A stretch of 51,501 bases of DNA, taken from contig JAJDUL010000059.1 of assembly GCA_022826685.1 (NCBI GenBank), positions 1-51,501 on the forward strand, given 5' to 3'. Source of the DNA: Gemmatimonadota bacterium (lineage in GTDB: Bacteria; Gemmatimonadota; Gemmatimonadetes; Palauibacterales; Palauibacteraceae). The stretch's first letter is position 1; each line of letters starts with the position of its first letter. This document shows positions 1 through 8,083 of this stretch, piece by piece. A program made the position numbers and the translations under genes. Below the pieces are notes generated by a model that was not told the DNA's origin, ran no database searches, and saw nothing but the letters and a program-made list of their open reading frames with translations.

Positions 1-1
1 C

Positions 2-2551
2 GGGCTCCACCTGACGATGGACGGTGGGGACACGTGGACCGAACTCGAGGGGAACGGGCTCCCGACCGGAACGCTGGGGAAGATCGCCGTCTGCATGTCC
101 CATTCGGACTCCGACCGCGTCTACGCCCTCATCGAGACGAGTGACGGTGTGCCGATGGAGGGTTACGAGGCCGACACCGGCGAACTGTGGCGCAGCGACG
201 ACGGCGGCCGGAGATGGCGGCTGGTGAACCACAGCCACGATCTCGCGACGCGGCAGGCGTACTACACCCGGTGCGGCGTATCGTCGCGCGATCCGGACGA
301 AGTCTACTTCCTCTCCTCGAGCTTCTCCGTGAGCCGCGACGGCGGCGAGAGCTACACGCTGTATCACTTCCTGCGCGGCCCGTACGGCCGCCAGCCGTCC
401 TCTCCCGGCTACGACCATCACGACATCTGGGTCGATCCCGAGGATGCGAGGCGGACCATCATCGGCGGCGACATGGGCGTGCACATCACCGAGAACGGGA
501 TGGCGTCCTGGTTTCGCGTCCAGCTGCCGGTCGCCCAGTCCTACCACGTGACGGTGGACAACGCGATCCCGTACAACGTGATGGGGAATCTGCAGGACGG
601 GCCCTCCGTGCACGGGCCGTCGAACACGCGCTACCAGGGATTCTGGACGACGGGGATCATCCCGCGAGGCGACTGGATCAGCGTCGGTGGGGGCGAGAGC
701 GGCTTCGCCACCCCCGACCCGACCAACCCCGACGTGATCTGGTCCACCGCCTCCGGATCCGGCGCGCGGGGCGGGATCGTTACCCGGCACGAGCTGTCGC
801 GGGGCCAGTTCCGCGATGTCGAGGTCTGGCCCGAGTCCACGGGCGGCTACCCTGCGGAGGCGCTGCGCTACCGCTTCCAGTGGACCTTTCCCCTCCTCAT
901 CTCGCCGCACGACAACGAGACGATCTACGTCACGAGCCAGCATGTGCACCGCACGCGCAACCGGGGCCAGAGCTGGGAGGTCATCAGCCCCGACCTCTCC
1001 ACGAACAACCGGGAGCGGATGACGATCTCCGGCGGGCTCACGCCAGACAACATCGGCGTGGAGTATTGCTGCGTGATCTACGCATTCGACGAGTCGCCCA
1101 TCGAGCAGGGCGTGCTCTGGGCCGGCACGAACGACGGACTCGTCCACGTGAGCCGTGACGACGGAACGACGTGGACGAACGTCACCGCGAACATTCCGGA
1201 CCTGCCGCCGGACGGCGTCGTGCGGAGCATCGACGCCTCCCGATACGACGTGGCGAAGGCGTACATCACGATCGAACACCACCAGGTCGGCGACTTCGAG
1301 GCGCGCGCCTACAGGACCGACGACTTCGGGGAGACGTGGGCCCGGATCACGGACGGGGTCGACAACCATCCGGTCGACTACACGCGCCATCTGCTCGAGG
1401 ATCCGGTGCGGCCGGGACTCCTCTATCTGGGCACGGAGTCGAGCGTCTATCTCAGCTACGACGACGGGGAGAGCTGGCAGCGGTTCATGCCGAACCTGCC
1501 CCCGACGCCCTACTACGGACTCGTCGTGCAGGAACACTTCAACGACCTGGTGGCGGGGACCTACGGGCGCGGCTACTGGATCCTCGACGACCTGAGCCCG
1601 GTGCAGCAGTTGACGCCGGAGATCGCCGCATCCGGCGCCCACCTGTTCCAGCCCCGCGACGCCTACCGCTTCAACCCGACGGCCGAACCCATGATCATGT
1701 TCGCCGATCCCTCCGCGGGGGAGAACCCGCCCAACGGGGCGTCGATCAACTACTGGCTCGGCGACGGCGGGGAGCGCGAGGTCCGGATCCGGGTCGAGAG
1801 CGCGGCGGGCGAGACGCTGGCCACCGTCGATGGCTCGAGCCACGAAGGGTTCAACCGGGTATGGTGGGACTTCCGGGGTCCGGGCCCGAAACCGATCCTC
1901 TTCAGGACGAAGCCGCTCTACGCGGAGTGGTTCCCCCTGCCGGAGGTCGCCCGCCCGAGCGGCGGGCCGGGGAGCGCCGGGCCGCGGGAGCCCCCCGGCA
2001 CCTACACGGTCGTGCTGGTCGTGGACGGAGAAGAAGCCGGCCGGCGGTCGCTGACCGTCCTCCGGGACCCCAACTCGGCGGGCACCCTCGAGGACATCCT
2101 GGCGCAGAGGGAGTTGCTGGACGAGATCATCGCCGACCGGAATCGGGTGGCCGATCTCGTCAATCGGATGGAGTCTCTGCGGCGCCAGATCCACGACCTG
2201 CGTCCGGTGCTCGAAGAGGCGGGGGAGGCCGAGGACGTCCTCGAGGCGGGCGAGACGCTGGATGCGGCCCTGATCGAGGTGGAGAGCGAGCTGGTCCAGC
2301 TGAAGAACACCGGTCCAGACGGGGCGCGGTGGCCGTCGATGATCGCCGGCCGCCTTTCCTACCTGCAGGGCGCGGTGGGCACCGCGGACTTCCCGCCCAC
2401 GGACCAGCACGCAGAGGTGGCGCAGCTCCTCAGCGACCGGATCGACGAGGTGCAGGTGCGGCTGGAGGCGGTGCTGGCCGACGAACTCGCCGAGTTCAAC
2501 CGGATGCTCCAGGCGAGGGTCGGCCGCGTCATCACGACGGACCAGGACTAG
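2..2551 (+). CDS. BNR/VPS10-type beta-propeller protein (5' part outside window)
   Basis: The frame is open from base 2, and the first ATG (base 17) lies inside a propeller repeat, so the real start and any signal peptide are upstream of the window. At least seven Asp-box-like repeats are visible (MDGGDTW, SDDGGRRW, SRDGGESY, NRGQSW, SRDDGTTW, TDDFGETW, SYDDGESW), spread over about the first 490 residues. This is the signature of BNR/sortilin-like propellers, which are normally exported. A FlgD-like Ig region follows (about 580-680, with a PPGTYTV strand), then a charged helical tail to residue 849. Such proteins are often annotated as glycosyl hydrolases, but no glycosidase residues can be assigned here and the substrate is unknown. 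It ends six bases before the MBL gene, so they probably share a transcript. Confidence 0.88.
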   Translation, partial: GLHLTMDGGDTWTELEGNGLPTGTLGKIAVCMSHSDSDRVYALIETSDGVPMEGYEADTGELWRSDDGGRRWRLVNHSHDLATRQAYYTRCGVSSRDPDEVYFLSSSFSVSRDGGESYTLYHFLRGPYGRQPSSPGYDHHDIWVDPEDARRTIIGGDMGVHITENGMASWFRVQLPVAQSYHVTVDNAIPYNVMGNLQDGPSVHGPSNTRYQGFWTTGIIPRGDWISVGGGESGFATPDPTNPDVIWSTASGSGARGGIVTRHELSRGQFRDVEVWPESTGGYPAEALRYRFQWTFPLLISPHDNETIYVTSQHVHRTRNRGQSWEVISPDLSTNNRERMTISGGLTPDNIGVEYCCVIYAFDESPIEQGVLWAGTNDGLVHVSRDDGTTWTNVTANIPDLPPDGVVRSIDASRYDVAKAYITIEHHQVGDFEARAYRTDDFGETWARITDGVDNHPVDYTRHLLEDPVRPGLLYLGTESSVYLSYDDGESWQRFMPNLPPTPYYGLVVQEHFNDLVAGTYGRGYWILDDLSPVQQLTPEIAASGAHLFQPRDAYRFNPTAEPMIMFADPSAGENPPNGASINYWLGDGGEREVRIRVESAAGETLATVDGSSHEGFNRVWWDFRGPGPKPILFRTKPLYAEWFPLPEVARPSGGPGSAGPREPPGTYTVVLVVDGEEAGRRSLTVLRDPNSAGTLEDILAQRELLDEIIADRNRVADLVNRMESLRRQIHDLRPVLEEAGEAEDVLEAGETLDAALIEVESELVQLKNTGPDGARWPSMIAGRLSYLQGAVGTADFPPTDQHAEVAQLLSDRIDEVQVRLEAVLADELAEFNRMLQARVGRVITTDQD

Positions 2552-2557
2552 CAGTCG

Positions 2558-3523
2558 GTGTCCGAGACGATCCTCCGGCTGGCGGCCGCGGCGGCGCTGG
2601 CCGGGGGCACGCTCGCCTGCGCGCCCGGCGGGGAATCCGCCCCGGAGTCGCGCCCGGCGACGGCGGGGTTCTGCTCGGACGTGCCCCGCTCGCAGTACGC
2701 CGCCCTGGAGCGCGTCGAAGTCGCGGACGACTGGTTCGAGGTCTATCGCGTCGCGCCAGCCGTCTACGCCATCCACGAGCCGTTCCAGTTCCAGGAGGTC
2801 ATCTCCTACCTGATCCTGGGTGAAGAGGGTGCCCTCCTCTTCGACACGGGGATGGGGATCGGCCGCATCCGCACCGTCGTGGACGAACTCACGGCGCTGC
2901 CGGTGACGGTCCTCAACTCGCACACGCACATGGACCACGTCGGGGGGAACGCCGAGTTCGAACGCGTGCTCGCCATGGACACGGAGTTCACCCGCACGCA
3001 CGCCCGTGGCCGCACGAACGCCGAGGTGCGGGGAGAGGTGGCCCCGAGCGCGCTCTGCCGGGCGCTGCCCGCCGGGATCACGGAGGACAACTACCACACG
3101 CCCCCCTTCGAGGTCGCCGCCTTCATCGACGACGGACACCGGATCGACCTGGGCGGACGCACGCTCGAAGTCCTCGCCGTCCCCGGCCACGCTCCCGACG
3201 CGGTCGTCCTCCTCGACCGCGAAGCCGGGTTCCTCTGGACCGGGGATGCATTCTACGAGGGCCCGATCTGGCTCTTCGCGCCCGAGACGGACCTGGAGGC
3301 GTACCGGACCTCGGTGGCTCGACTCGCCGAACTCGTGCCCGAGTTGACCACGCTGTTCACGGCCCACAACACGCCGGTCGCGCAGCCGTCCCGGCTGCTC
3401 GAACTGAACGATGCCGTGGAGGCCATGTTCGAGGGCATCGCCGTCGGCAACCGGCTTCAGGACGGCGGCGTCGAGTTCGTGTTCGAGGGGTTCTCGATCA
3501 TACTCCGCCTGGACCAGCTTTGA
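2558..3523 (+). CDS. MBL-fold metallo-hydrolase, probably exported
   Basis: 321 residues from a GTG start six bases after the preceding stop. The N-terminus is an Ala/Leu-rich export signal ending in TLAC-APGG. Cys21 could be a lipoprotein cysteine, although the lipobox is weak at -3. The metallo-beta-lactamase fold is clear: the zinc motif HTHMDH lies in strand-loop context around residue 122, followed by GHAPD, WTGDAF and TAHN, which supply the later metal ligands. The family hydrolyses thioesters, lactams, phosphoesters and related bonds; the substrate cannot be read from the sequence. Resemblance to B3-type and glyoxalase II-like members is only general. Its stop overlaps the start of the homocysteine methyltransferase (TTGA). 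Confidence 0.9.
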   Translation: MSETILRLAAAAALAGGTLACAPGGESAPESRPATAGFCSDVPRSQYAALERVEVADDWFEVYRVAPAVYAIHEPFQFQEVISYLILGEEGALLFDTGMGIGRIRTVVDELTALPVTVLNSHTHMDHVGGNAEFERVLAMDTEFTRTHARGRTNAEVRGEVAPSALCRALPAGITEDNYHTPPFEVAAFIDDGHRIDLGGRTLEVLAVPGHAPDAVVLLDREAGFLWTGDAFYEGPIWLFAPETDLEAYRTSVARLAELVPELTTLFTAHNTPVAQPSRLLELNDAVEAMFEGIAVGNRLQDGGVEFVFEGFSIILRLDQL

Positions 3524-4467
3524 CCGACCCCATCCGCAGCATCCTCGAGCGGAAGGGCTTTCTGGTCCTCGACGGGGGCCTGGCGACGGAACTCGAGGCG
3601 CTGGGGTGCGACCTCAACGACCCTCTGTGGTCCGCCCGCGCCCTCATCGACGAACCCGAGGCGATCCGCACCGCGCACCTCCGCTTCCTCAAGGCGGGCG
3701 CCGACTGCATCGCCACCGCGACCTACCAGGCGACCTTCGAGGGCTTCGCGGCCCGGGGTCTCGACGCGTCCGACACGTCGCGTCTCCTCGAGAGGTCCGT
3801 CGAGATCGCCGTCTCCGCGCGCGACGAGTTCGTGGCCGGTCGCGCCGCTGGCGGCACGGAGCCGGCCGATCGCCCGCGACCCCTCGTGGCGGCCAGCGTC
3901 GGACCGTACGGCGCCTTCCTGGCCGACGGGTCCGAATACCGGGGCGACTACGGGCTCTCCGCGGCCGAACTGTACGACTTCCACGCCCGGCGCTGGGAGA
4001 CCCTCGCCGAGACCCCGGCCGATGTCCTCGCGTGCGAAACGACTCCCTCGCTCGAGGAAACGCAGGCCTACTGCCGGCTCGCCGCCGTGTCCCACCATCC
4101 GACCTGGATCAGCTTCCAGTGCCGCGACGGCGCCCACCTCGCGGATGGCACGCCGTTCGAGACCGCCGTCGCCCTCTGCGAGGCCGAGCCCCATGTCGTC
4201 GCGGTCGGCGTGAACTGCATCGATCCGCGCCTCGTCGCGCCGCTCATCCGCACGGCGCGGCGGGCGACCGGAAAACCGATCCTCGTCTATCCCAACTCGG
4301 GGGAGGACTGGGACGCGGAAGGGAAGCGCTGGACGGGCCCCGCGACCCCGATCGACTGGGCCCGGAGCGCCACCGAGTGGCGGCGGGAGGGCGCCGACGG
4401 CGTCGGCGGCTGCTGTCGCGTGGGCCCCGCCGAGATCGCCGCCATTCGTGCGGAGGCGGTGCGCTGA
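3520..4467 (+). CDS. mmuM: Homocysteine S-methyltransferase
   Basis: 315 residues from a TTG that overlaps the previous TGA (TTGA). The family transfers a methyl group from S-methylmethionine, S-adenosylmethionine or a betaine-type donor to homocysteine, making methionine. Diagnostic parts are LVLDGGLATELE near the N-terminus, the strand GADCIATATYQAT, and the zinc-binding cysteines in VGVNC and GGCCR near the C-terminus. The length matches the stand-alone MmuM type; there is no cobalamin domain. A short Gly/Ala/Pro-rich loop (around residues 107-120) looks like an insertion. The next gene is a cystathionine beta-synthase-type enzyme that also uses homocysteine, so the pair sits at the methionine/cysteine branch point. 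The methyl donor is not determined. Confidence 0.93.
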   Translation: MTDPIRSILERKGFLVLDGGLATELEALGCDLNDPLWSARALIDEPEAIRTAHLRFLKAGADCIATATYQATFEGFAARGLDASDTSRLLERSVEIAVSARDEFVAGRAAGGTEPADRPRPLVAASVGPYGAFLADGSEYRGDYGLSAAELYDFHARRWETLAETPADVLACETTPSLEETQAYCRLAAVSHHPTWISFQCRDGAHLADGTPFETAVALCEAEPHVVAVGVNCIDPRLVAPLIRTARRATGKPILVYPNSGEDWDAEGKRWTGPATPIDWARSATEWRREGADGVGGCCRVGPAEIAAIRAEAVR

Positions 4468-4482
4468 CGCAGAGTGCTCTTT

Positions 4483-4512
4483 TTGGCGCCGGGTCACCGT
4501 GGCCAGTAAGGT
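4483..4512 (+). promoter_or_regulatory. Weak candidate promoter for the cystathionine beta-synthase gene
   Basis: TTGGCG and TAAGGT with an 18-base spacer, in the 83-base gap between the methyltransferase and the next gene. The run of five T just upstream is one of the few AT-rich spots in the gap. The gap is the first real break after a series of overlapping or nearly touching genes, which suggests a new transcription start. Box matches are only partial. Confidence 0.25.
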
Positions 4513-4550
4513 TTCCCCGGGCCTCATCCGGTAGCGGAGCGAACATCGCC

Positions 4551-5942
4551 ATGTGGCACGACGACATCCTCGGAACGATCGGCGGGACGCCGCTGGTGCG
4601 CGTGAACCGCCTGACCGCGCACCTCCCCGGCACCGTCCTCGCGAAGCTCGAGTACTTCAACCCCGGCGGATCCGTCAAGGACCGGATCGGGATCTCGATG
4701 CTCGAGGATGCCGAGGCGCGGGGCGAGATTGCGCCCGGCGGCACGATCGTCGAGGGCACGAGCGGCAACACCGGCGTGGGCCTCGCGCTCGCCGCCATCG
4801 CGCGCGGATACAGGTGCATCTTCGCGACCACGGACAAGCAGAGCCCCGAGAAGATCGCCATCCTGCGGGCGCTCGGGGCGGAAGTCATCGTCTGCCCCAC
4901 GGCGGTGGACCCCGAGGATCCCCGCTCCTACTACCAGGTCTCGCGCCGGCTCGCGGAGGAGACGCCCAACTCCTTCTACATGAACCAGTACGACAATCCG
5001 GCGAACTCGAAGGCCCACCTGCGGACGACGGGACCGGAATTGTGGGAGGGGACGAAGGGGAGGATCACGCACCTCTTCGTCGGCTCCGGCACCGGCGGCA
5101 CGATTTCGGGCTCCGCCGCCTACCTCAAGGAACGGAACCCCGGCGTCCGGATCATCGGCGTGGATCCCTTCGGCTCCGTCTACTGGAAGTACTTCCACAC
5201 CGGGGAGTTCGACGAGGACGAGATCTACCCGTACGTGACCGAGGGGGTCGGGGAGGACATCCTCGCGGGCAACATGAACTTCGAGATCGTGGACGACTAT
5301 GTGCGCGTCACGGACCGGGAGTCGATGCTCATGACCCGCCGTCTCGCGCGCGAGGAGGGGATGTTCCTCGGCGGCTCGTGCGGCATGGCGATGGCGGGCA
5401 CCCTCCAGTGGATGGAGACGAACCGGGAGACGATCTCGGACGATGATGTGCTCGTCGTGATCATGCCCGACGGCGGCTACCGGGCCCTCGGGAAGGTGTA
5501 CAACGACGTCTGGATGCAGGAGCACGGCTTCCTGGACGAGGGCGAGACCCTCACCGCGGGCGCGCTCGTCGCACGCCGCTCGACCGAGAGGCCGCTCGTG
5601 TCGGCCCCGGCCGATCTGTCGCTCGACGACGCGATCGCGTCGATGCGGGAGCACGCGATTTCACAGCTTCCGGTGATGGAGGGAGGGGAAGTCGTTGGGA
5701 GCCTCATCGAGCAGAATATCCTGCGCTTCCTCATGGGAGACCCCGACGCGCGGGCACGTCTCGTGGGCGACCTCATGGGCCCGCCCTTCCCGGTGGTGGA
5801 AGCCGCGAGCCCCGTGCACGCGTTCGCGAACGAGTTGAGCGGAGACCAGCCCGCCGTGCTGGTGCGGGGAGAAGACGGCACGCTCTCCATCCTCACCCGC
5901 TCCGACCTGATCTCGGCCCTGGGAGCCGAGAGCGCCTCGTAA
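4551..5942 (+). CDS. Cystathionine beta-synthase (PLP enzyme with CBS-domain pair)
   Basis: 463 residues. The N-terminal ~340 residues are a fold-type II PLP enzyme: the PLP lysine is K43 in NPGGSVKDR, the substrate loop is EGTSGNTG, the phosphate loop is GSGTGGT, and GGSCG is near the end. The C-terminal ~130 residues hold two CBS motifs (one around ISQLPVMEGGEVVGSLIEQ), the regulatory Bateman module of cystathionine beta-synthases. There is no N-terminal haem-binding extension, as expected for bacterial forms. It would condense serine (or an acetylserine) with homocysteine to cystathionine, or act as a cysteine synthase. The CBS pair and the neighbouring mmuM favour the homocysteine reaction. 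The ATG at 4551 begins directly before the conserved LGTIGGTPLV, so the start is well placed. Confidence 0.93.
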   Translation: MWHDDILGTIGGTPLVRVNRLTAHLPGTVLAKLEYFNPGGSVKDRIGISMLEDAEARGEIAPGGTIVEGTSGNTGVGLALAAIARGYRCIFATTDKQSPEKIAILRALGAEVIVCPTAVDPEDPRSYYQVSRRLAEETPNSFYMNQYDNPANSKAHLRTTGPELWEGTKGRITHLFVGSGTGGTISGSAAYLKERNPGVRIIGVDPFGSVYWKYFHTGEFDEDEIYPYVTEGVGEDILAGNMNFEIVDDYVRVTDRESMLMTRRLAREEGMFLGGSCGMAMAGTLQWMETNRETISDDDVLVVIMPDGGYRALGKVYNDVWMQEHGFLDEGETLTAGALVARRSTERPLVSAPADLSLDDAIASMREHAISQLPVMEGGEVVGSLIEQNILRFLMGDPDARARLVGDLMGPPFPVVEAASPVHAFANELSGDQPAVLVRGEDGTLSILTRSDLISALGAESAS

Positions 5943-5953
5943 CGCACCGCCAG

Positions 5954-5971
5954 ACGTTCCCGCGGGAACGT
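5954..5971. repeat. Perfect 18-base palindrome upstream of the TA operon
   Basis: ACGTTCCCGCGGGAACGT reads identically on both strands. It lies 12 bases after the cystathionine beta-synthase stop and 42 bases before the antitoxin start. It has no T-run, so it is a poor intrinsic terminator; an operator or a short RNA hairpin is possible. The 14-base core also occurs at 11515-11528 and 41658-41671. Confidence 0.6.
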
Positions 5972-5977
5972 CGTTGC

Positions 5978-6013
5978 TTGCAGTTCAATGGCAATGATGT
6001 CAAAATGATGTCA
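5978..6013 (+). promoter_or_regulatory. Candidate promoter and tandem operator of the antitoxin gene
   Basis: TTGCAG (5978-5983) and CAAAAT (6001-6006) are spaced by 17 bases and would start transcription at about base 13 of this feature's 3' end, that is, on the A of the antitoxin ATG, giving a leaderless mRNA. No Shine-Dalgarno sequence precedes that ATG. Two perfect direct repeats AATGATGTCA (5993-6002 and 6004-6013), 11 bases apart, cover the -10 region and reach the start codon. Spacing near one helical turn is what a ribbon-helix-helix antitoxin would need for cooperative autorepression. The region is clearly more AT-rich than its surroundings. Confidence 0.5.
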
Positions 6014-6249
6014 TGGCCATTCAGATCACGATCCGAGGCGTTCCCGAAGAGGTGCGTGACGGGCTGAAGGTCCGTGCGGCGTCGCGCGGTCAATCCATGC
6101 AGGAGTATCTGCGTGGCGAACTCGAGCGAATCGTGGCGAAGCCCACCCTCGATGACTGGCTCGCTGGAGTTCGCGCCCGGAAGCGGGTCTCGGTCAATCG
6201 AGTGACCACCGAGAGCATCCTGAAGGCGCGGGACGCCGACCGGAAGTGA
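6013..6249 (+). CDS. Ribbon-helix-helix antitoxin (FitA/VapB type)
   Basis: 78 residues. The N-terminal ribbon ITIRGVP and the helices EEVRDGLKVRAASRGQSMQEYLRGELERI are a classic Arc/FitA-like DNA-binding fold, followed by a C-terminal tail (about 45-78) of the kind that wraps a PIN toxin. Its stop overlaps the toxin start (GTGA), the usual antitoxin-first order with coupled translation. The protein should neutralise the toxin and repress its own promoter; direct repeats run up to its start codon. FitA-type is favoured over SpoVT/AbrB- or Phd-type VapB because of the ribbon-helix-helix. Confidence 0.92.
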   Translation: MAIQITIRGVPEEVRDGLKVRAASRGQSMQEYLRGELERIVAKPTLDDWLAGVRARKRVSVNRVTTESILKARDADRK

Positions 6250-6698
6250 CGGTCGTCGTTGACGCCTCTGTCCTCGCGGCCGCGACCGCCCATACGGGAC
6301 CGGAGGGTGCCTGGTCCGAGGCCGTCATGGCGGAGGCGCGGAAGACAGGTTGGCTGGCCGGTCCGCAGATCGCCCCCGCCGAAGCCGCCAACGTCATTCG
6401 CCGGCTGGAGCTTGCCGAGCGACTCCCGAACCGTGAAGCCGATGTCGCCCAGCGTGAACTGTTCAAGCTGGACATCGAGTTGTTCCCGTTCGAACCCTTG
6501 GCCGCTCGCGCATGGGAACTGCGCCACAACCTCACGATCTACGATGGCTGGTACGTGGCGCTGGCGGAGGCCCTCTCCTGCCCGCTGCTGACGCTCGATC
6601 GGCGACTCGGCCGGGCGGTTGGCCCCACATGCCGGATCATCACCCCGCCGTCCCCGCACGTCGTGCACGAACGCGCCGTTCAGCTTCCGTCACCGTAA
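6246..6698 (+). CDS. PIN-domain ribonuclease toxin (VapC/FitB type)
   Basis: 150 residues from a GTG overlapping the antitoxin stop. PIN-fold acidic residues are in place: D6 in VVVDASV, the Glu in APAEAANVIRR (about residue 45), the Asp in YDGWYVALAEA (about residue 99) and LTLDRRL near the end. PIN toxins are Mg-dependent RNases that cut specific tRNAs or rRNA; the target here is unknown. The pair lies between housekeeping genes and has no mobile-element remnants. The final ~15 residues (PSPHVVHERAVQLPSP) extend beyond the usual fold. All catalytic positions appear intact, so the toxin is probably functional. Confidence 0.92.
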   Translation: MTVVVDASVLAAATAHTGPEGAWSEAVMAEARKTGWLAGPQIAPAEAANVIRRLELAERLPNREADVAQRELFKLDIELFPFEPLAARAWELRHNLTIYDGWYVALAEALSCPLLTLDRRLGRAVGPTCRIITPPSPHVVHERAVQLPSP

Positions 6699-6725
6699 GC
6701 TTCGGGTGACGACCCTCCCGCAGCC

Positions 6726-7202
6726 TCAGCCTTCTCCGGGGAGGGAGTAGAGGTGGGCGGTGACCAGCGCGGCGACGAGGAGGAGGAGGGCCACGATCCA
6801 GAGGTGTCCGGCGGCCAGCACGGCCGAGACGAGGATCGCGCTCCACAGGAAGATCGTTGCGCCGCGCCGCACGCGCGTGGAGATCACGCCGCGCTCGCGG
6901 TACGCGGTGAGGTAGCGTCCGAACACGCGGTTCTCCAGCAGCCAGCGCTCCGCGCGCGGGGAACTGCGCGCATAGCACCAGGCGGCGAGAAGCAGGAAGC
7001 ACGTCGTGGGCCATAGCGGCACGACGATGCCGATGATGCCCGCGGTCACGCTCAGCGTCCCGACTCCCAGGAAGACGGCTCGTCGCACGGGACCCGGCAG
7101 CGCCCTCGCGGCGCGCTCAGCGGCTCGGTGATCGACCGGGCACTGGGCCGCCTGCGGAGGGGTCGCCGTCCGGCCCCGGGGCGTTTTGGGATTCGGCTTC
7201 AT
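6726..7202 (-). CDS. DUF454 (YbaN-like) inner-membrane protein
   Basis: 158 residues on the minus strand, tail to tail with the toxin gene (27-base gap). After a Pro/Arg-rich cytoplasmic N-terminus (about 45 residues) come hydrophobic segments around 45-65 and 112-150. Between them is the DUF454 core: GIIGIVVPLWPTTCFLLLA, the WCYARSSPRAERWL signature and GRYLTAYRERG. The family is small, integral to the inner membrane, and of unknown biochemical role. The gene starts 54 bases downstream of the tRNA-Arg and in the same direction, so read-through from the tRNA promoter is possible. Confidence 0.9.
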   Translation of the reverse strand: MKPNPKTPRGRTATPPQAAQCPVDHRAAERAARALPGPVRRAVFLGVGTLSVTAGIIGIVVPLWPTTCFLLLAAWCYARSSPRAERWLLENRVFGRYLTAYRERGVISTRVRRGATIFLWSAILVSAVLAAGHLWIVALLLLVAALVTAHLYSLPGEG

Positions 7203-7256
7203 GTCGGTGAGGTTCGTCGAATCTCGGCGTTCACGGCGTCATCGGACGAGGGATCA

Positions 7257-7330
7257 TGCGCCCGGGAGGACTCGAACCCCCAGCCTTCTGATCCGAAGTC
7301 AGACGCTCTATCCAATTGAGCTACGGGCGC
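7257..7330 (-). tRNA. tRNA-Arg (anticodon UCG)
   Basis: A complete 74-base cloverleaf on the minus strand. Acceptor stem GCGCCCG pairs with CGGGCGC, the D stem is GCTC/GAGC, and the anticodon stem is TCTGA/TCAGA with loop CTTCGGA, so positions 34-36 are TCG, reading CGA codons. The variable loop has five bases and the T stem is GGGGG/CCTCC with TTCGAGT. The discriminator base is A and CCA is not encoded, so it must be added after transcription. All stems pair fully. Confidence 0.97.
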
Positions 7331-7348
7331 GGGCGCCGCGAGCCGAAA

Positions 7349-7377
7349 ACGGTAGACGCGGCCCGCGTCCGATGCAA
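7349..7377 (-). promoter_or_regulatory. Candidate promoter for tRNA-Arg
   Basis: On the minus strand, TTGCAT (complement of 7372-7377) and TACCGT (complement of 7349-7354) are exactly 17 bases apart and end 18 bases before the mature tRNA 5' end. The -35 box is good and the -10 box partial. Position and spacing are what a tRNA promoter would need. Confidence 0.45.
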
Positions 7378-7443
7378 CCGAACGCCACCGCCCCGGCCCC
7401 ACGCGTCTCCGCCTCCGGGTCGCACCCGGCGTCCGGTCCGGGC

Positions 7444-7449
7444 TAGATT
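7444..7449 (+). promoter_or_regulatory. Candidate -10 element for the NTF2-like/S9/FG-GAP operon
   Basis: TAGATT stands out in a very GC-rich stretch 34 bases before the NTF2-like start codon. No convincing -35 box lies 17 bases upstream. The interval 7331-7483 otherwise shows nothing but the divergent tRNA promoter. Confidence 0.3.
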
Positions 7450-7483
7450 CGAGGACGCCTTCCACCAGAACCGGAGCGGAACG

Positions 7484-8083
7484 ATGCGACGACTGCGCAC
7501 ACTCTTCCTCCTGGGCGTGCTGGCCGCCGGCCCCCTGGCGCTCGCGATGCCCACCCCCTCGCTCGCCCAGGGCCGACCGAACGTGGCCATGGCGGAAAGC
7601 TGGCCCGACGCCGATCCCCCCGACGTGGAGTCGGTCGACAGCATCCTGACCGCACTCTACGACGTGATCTCGGGCCCGGCCGGGCAGGCGCGCGACTGGG
7701 ACCGCTTCCGCTCCCTGTTCATCCCGGAGGCCCGCCTCATTCCCACGGGCCGGTCCCCGCAGGGCGAGCACGGCTACAACGTGTGGAGTCCGGGAGAATA
7801 CGCGGAAGAGGCGGGCGGCTTCCTCGAACAGAACGGGTTCTTCGAGCGGGAGATCGCCCGCACGGAGGAACGCTTCGGCCCCGTGGTGCACGCGTTCTCG
7901 ACCTACGACTCGAAGCGGAACGCGGACGACCCCGAACCGTTCGCCCGCGGCATCAACTCGATCCAGCTCATGCACGACGGCGACCGCTGGTACGTCGTCA
8001 CGATCTACTGGGCCGCCGAGCGGTCCGACCTGCCGATCCCGGGGCAGTATCTGCCCTCCGGGAACGGAGGAGGTGCCCCGTGA
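7484..8083 (+). CDS. Secreted SnoaL/NTF2-like protein
   Basis: 199 residues. The ATG at 7484 was chosen because it is preceded by CGGAGCGGA and starts a clean signal peptide (MRRLRTLFLLGVLAAGPLAL, cleavage probably after SLAQ near residue 29). The mature part is one alpha+beta domain resembling SnoaL/NTF2-like proteins: helices around VDSILTALYDVISG and DWDRFRSLFIPEARL, then strands ending in DGDRWYVVTIYWAAE. NTF2-like folds serve as small-molecule binders or scaffolds, and no catalytic residues are identifiable. Its stop overlaps the S9 peptidase start (GTGA), so the two are translated together and it may act with the peptidase in the periplasm. Confidence 0.82.
   Translation: MRRLRTLFLLGVLAAGPLALAMPTPSLAQGRPNVAMAESWPDADPPDVESVDSILTALYDVISGPAGQARDWDRFRSLFIPEARLIPTGRSPQGEHGYNVWSPGEYAEEAGGFLEQNGFFEREIARTEERFGPVVHAFSTYDSKRNADDPEPFARGINSIQLMHDGDRWYVVTIYWAAERSDLPIPGQYLPSGNGGGAP

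Noticed and set aside
3411..4550. Open frame fusing into the cystathionine beta-synthase gene
   Set aside because: It is the wrong frame of the MBL and mmuM genes; the ATG at 4551 starts the conserved enzyme.
5943..6012. Intrinsic terminator after the cystathionine beta-synthase gene
   Set aside because: The palindrome has almost no loop and no following T-run.
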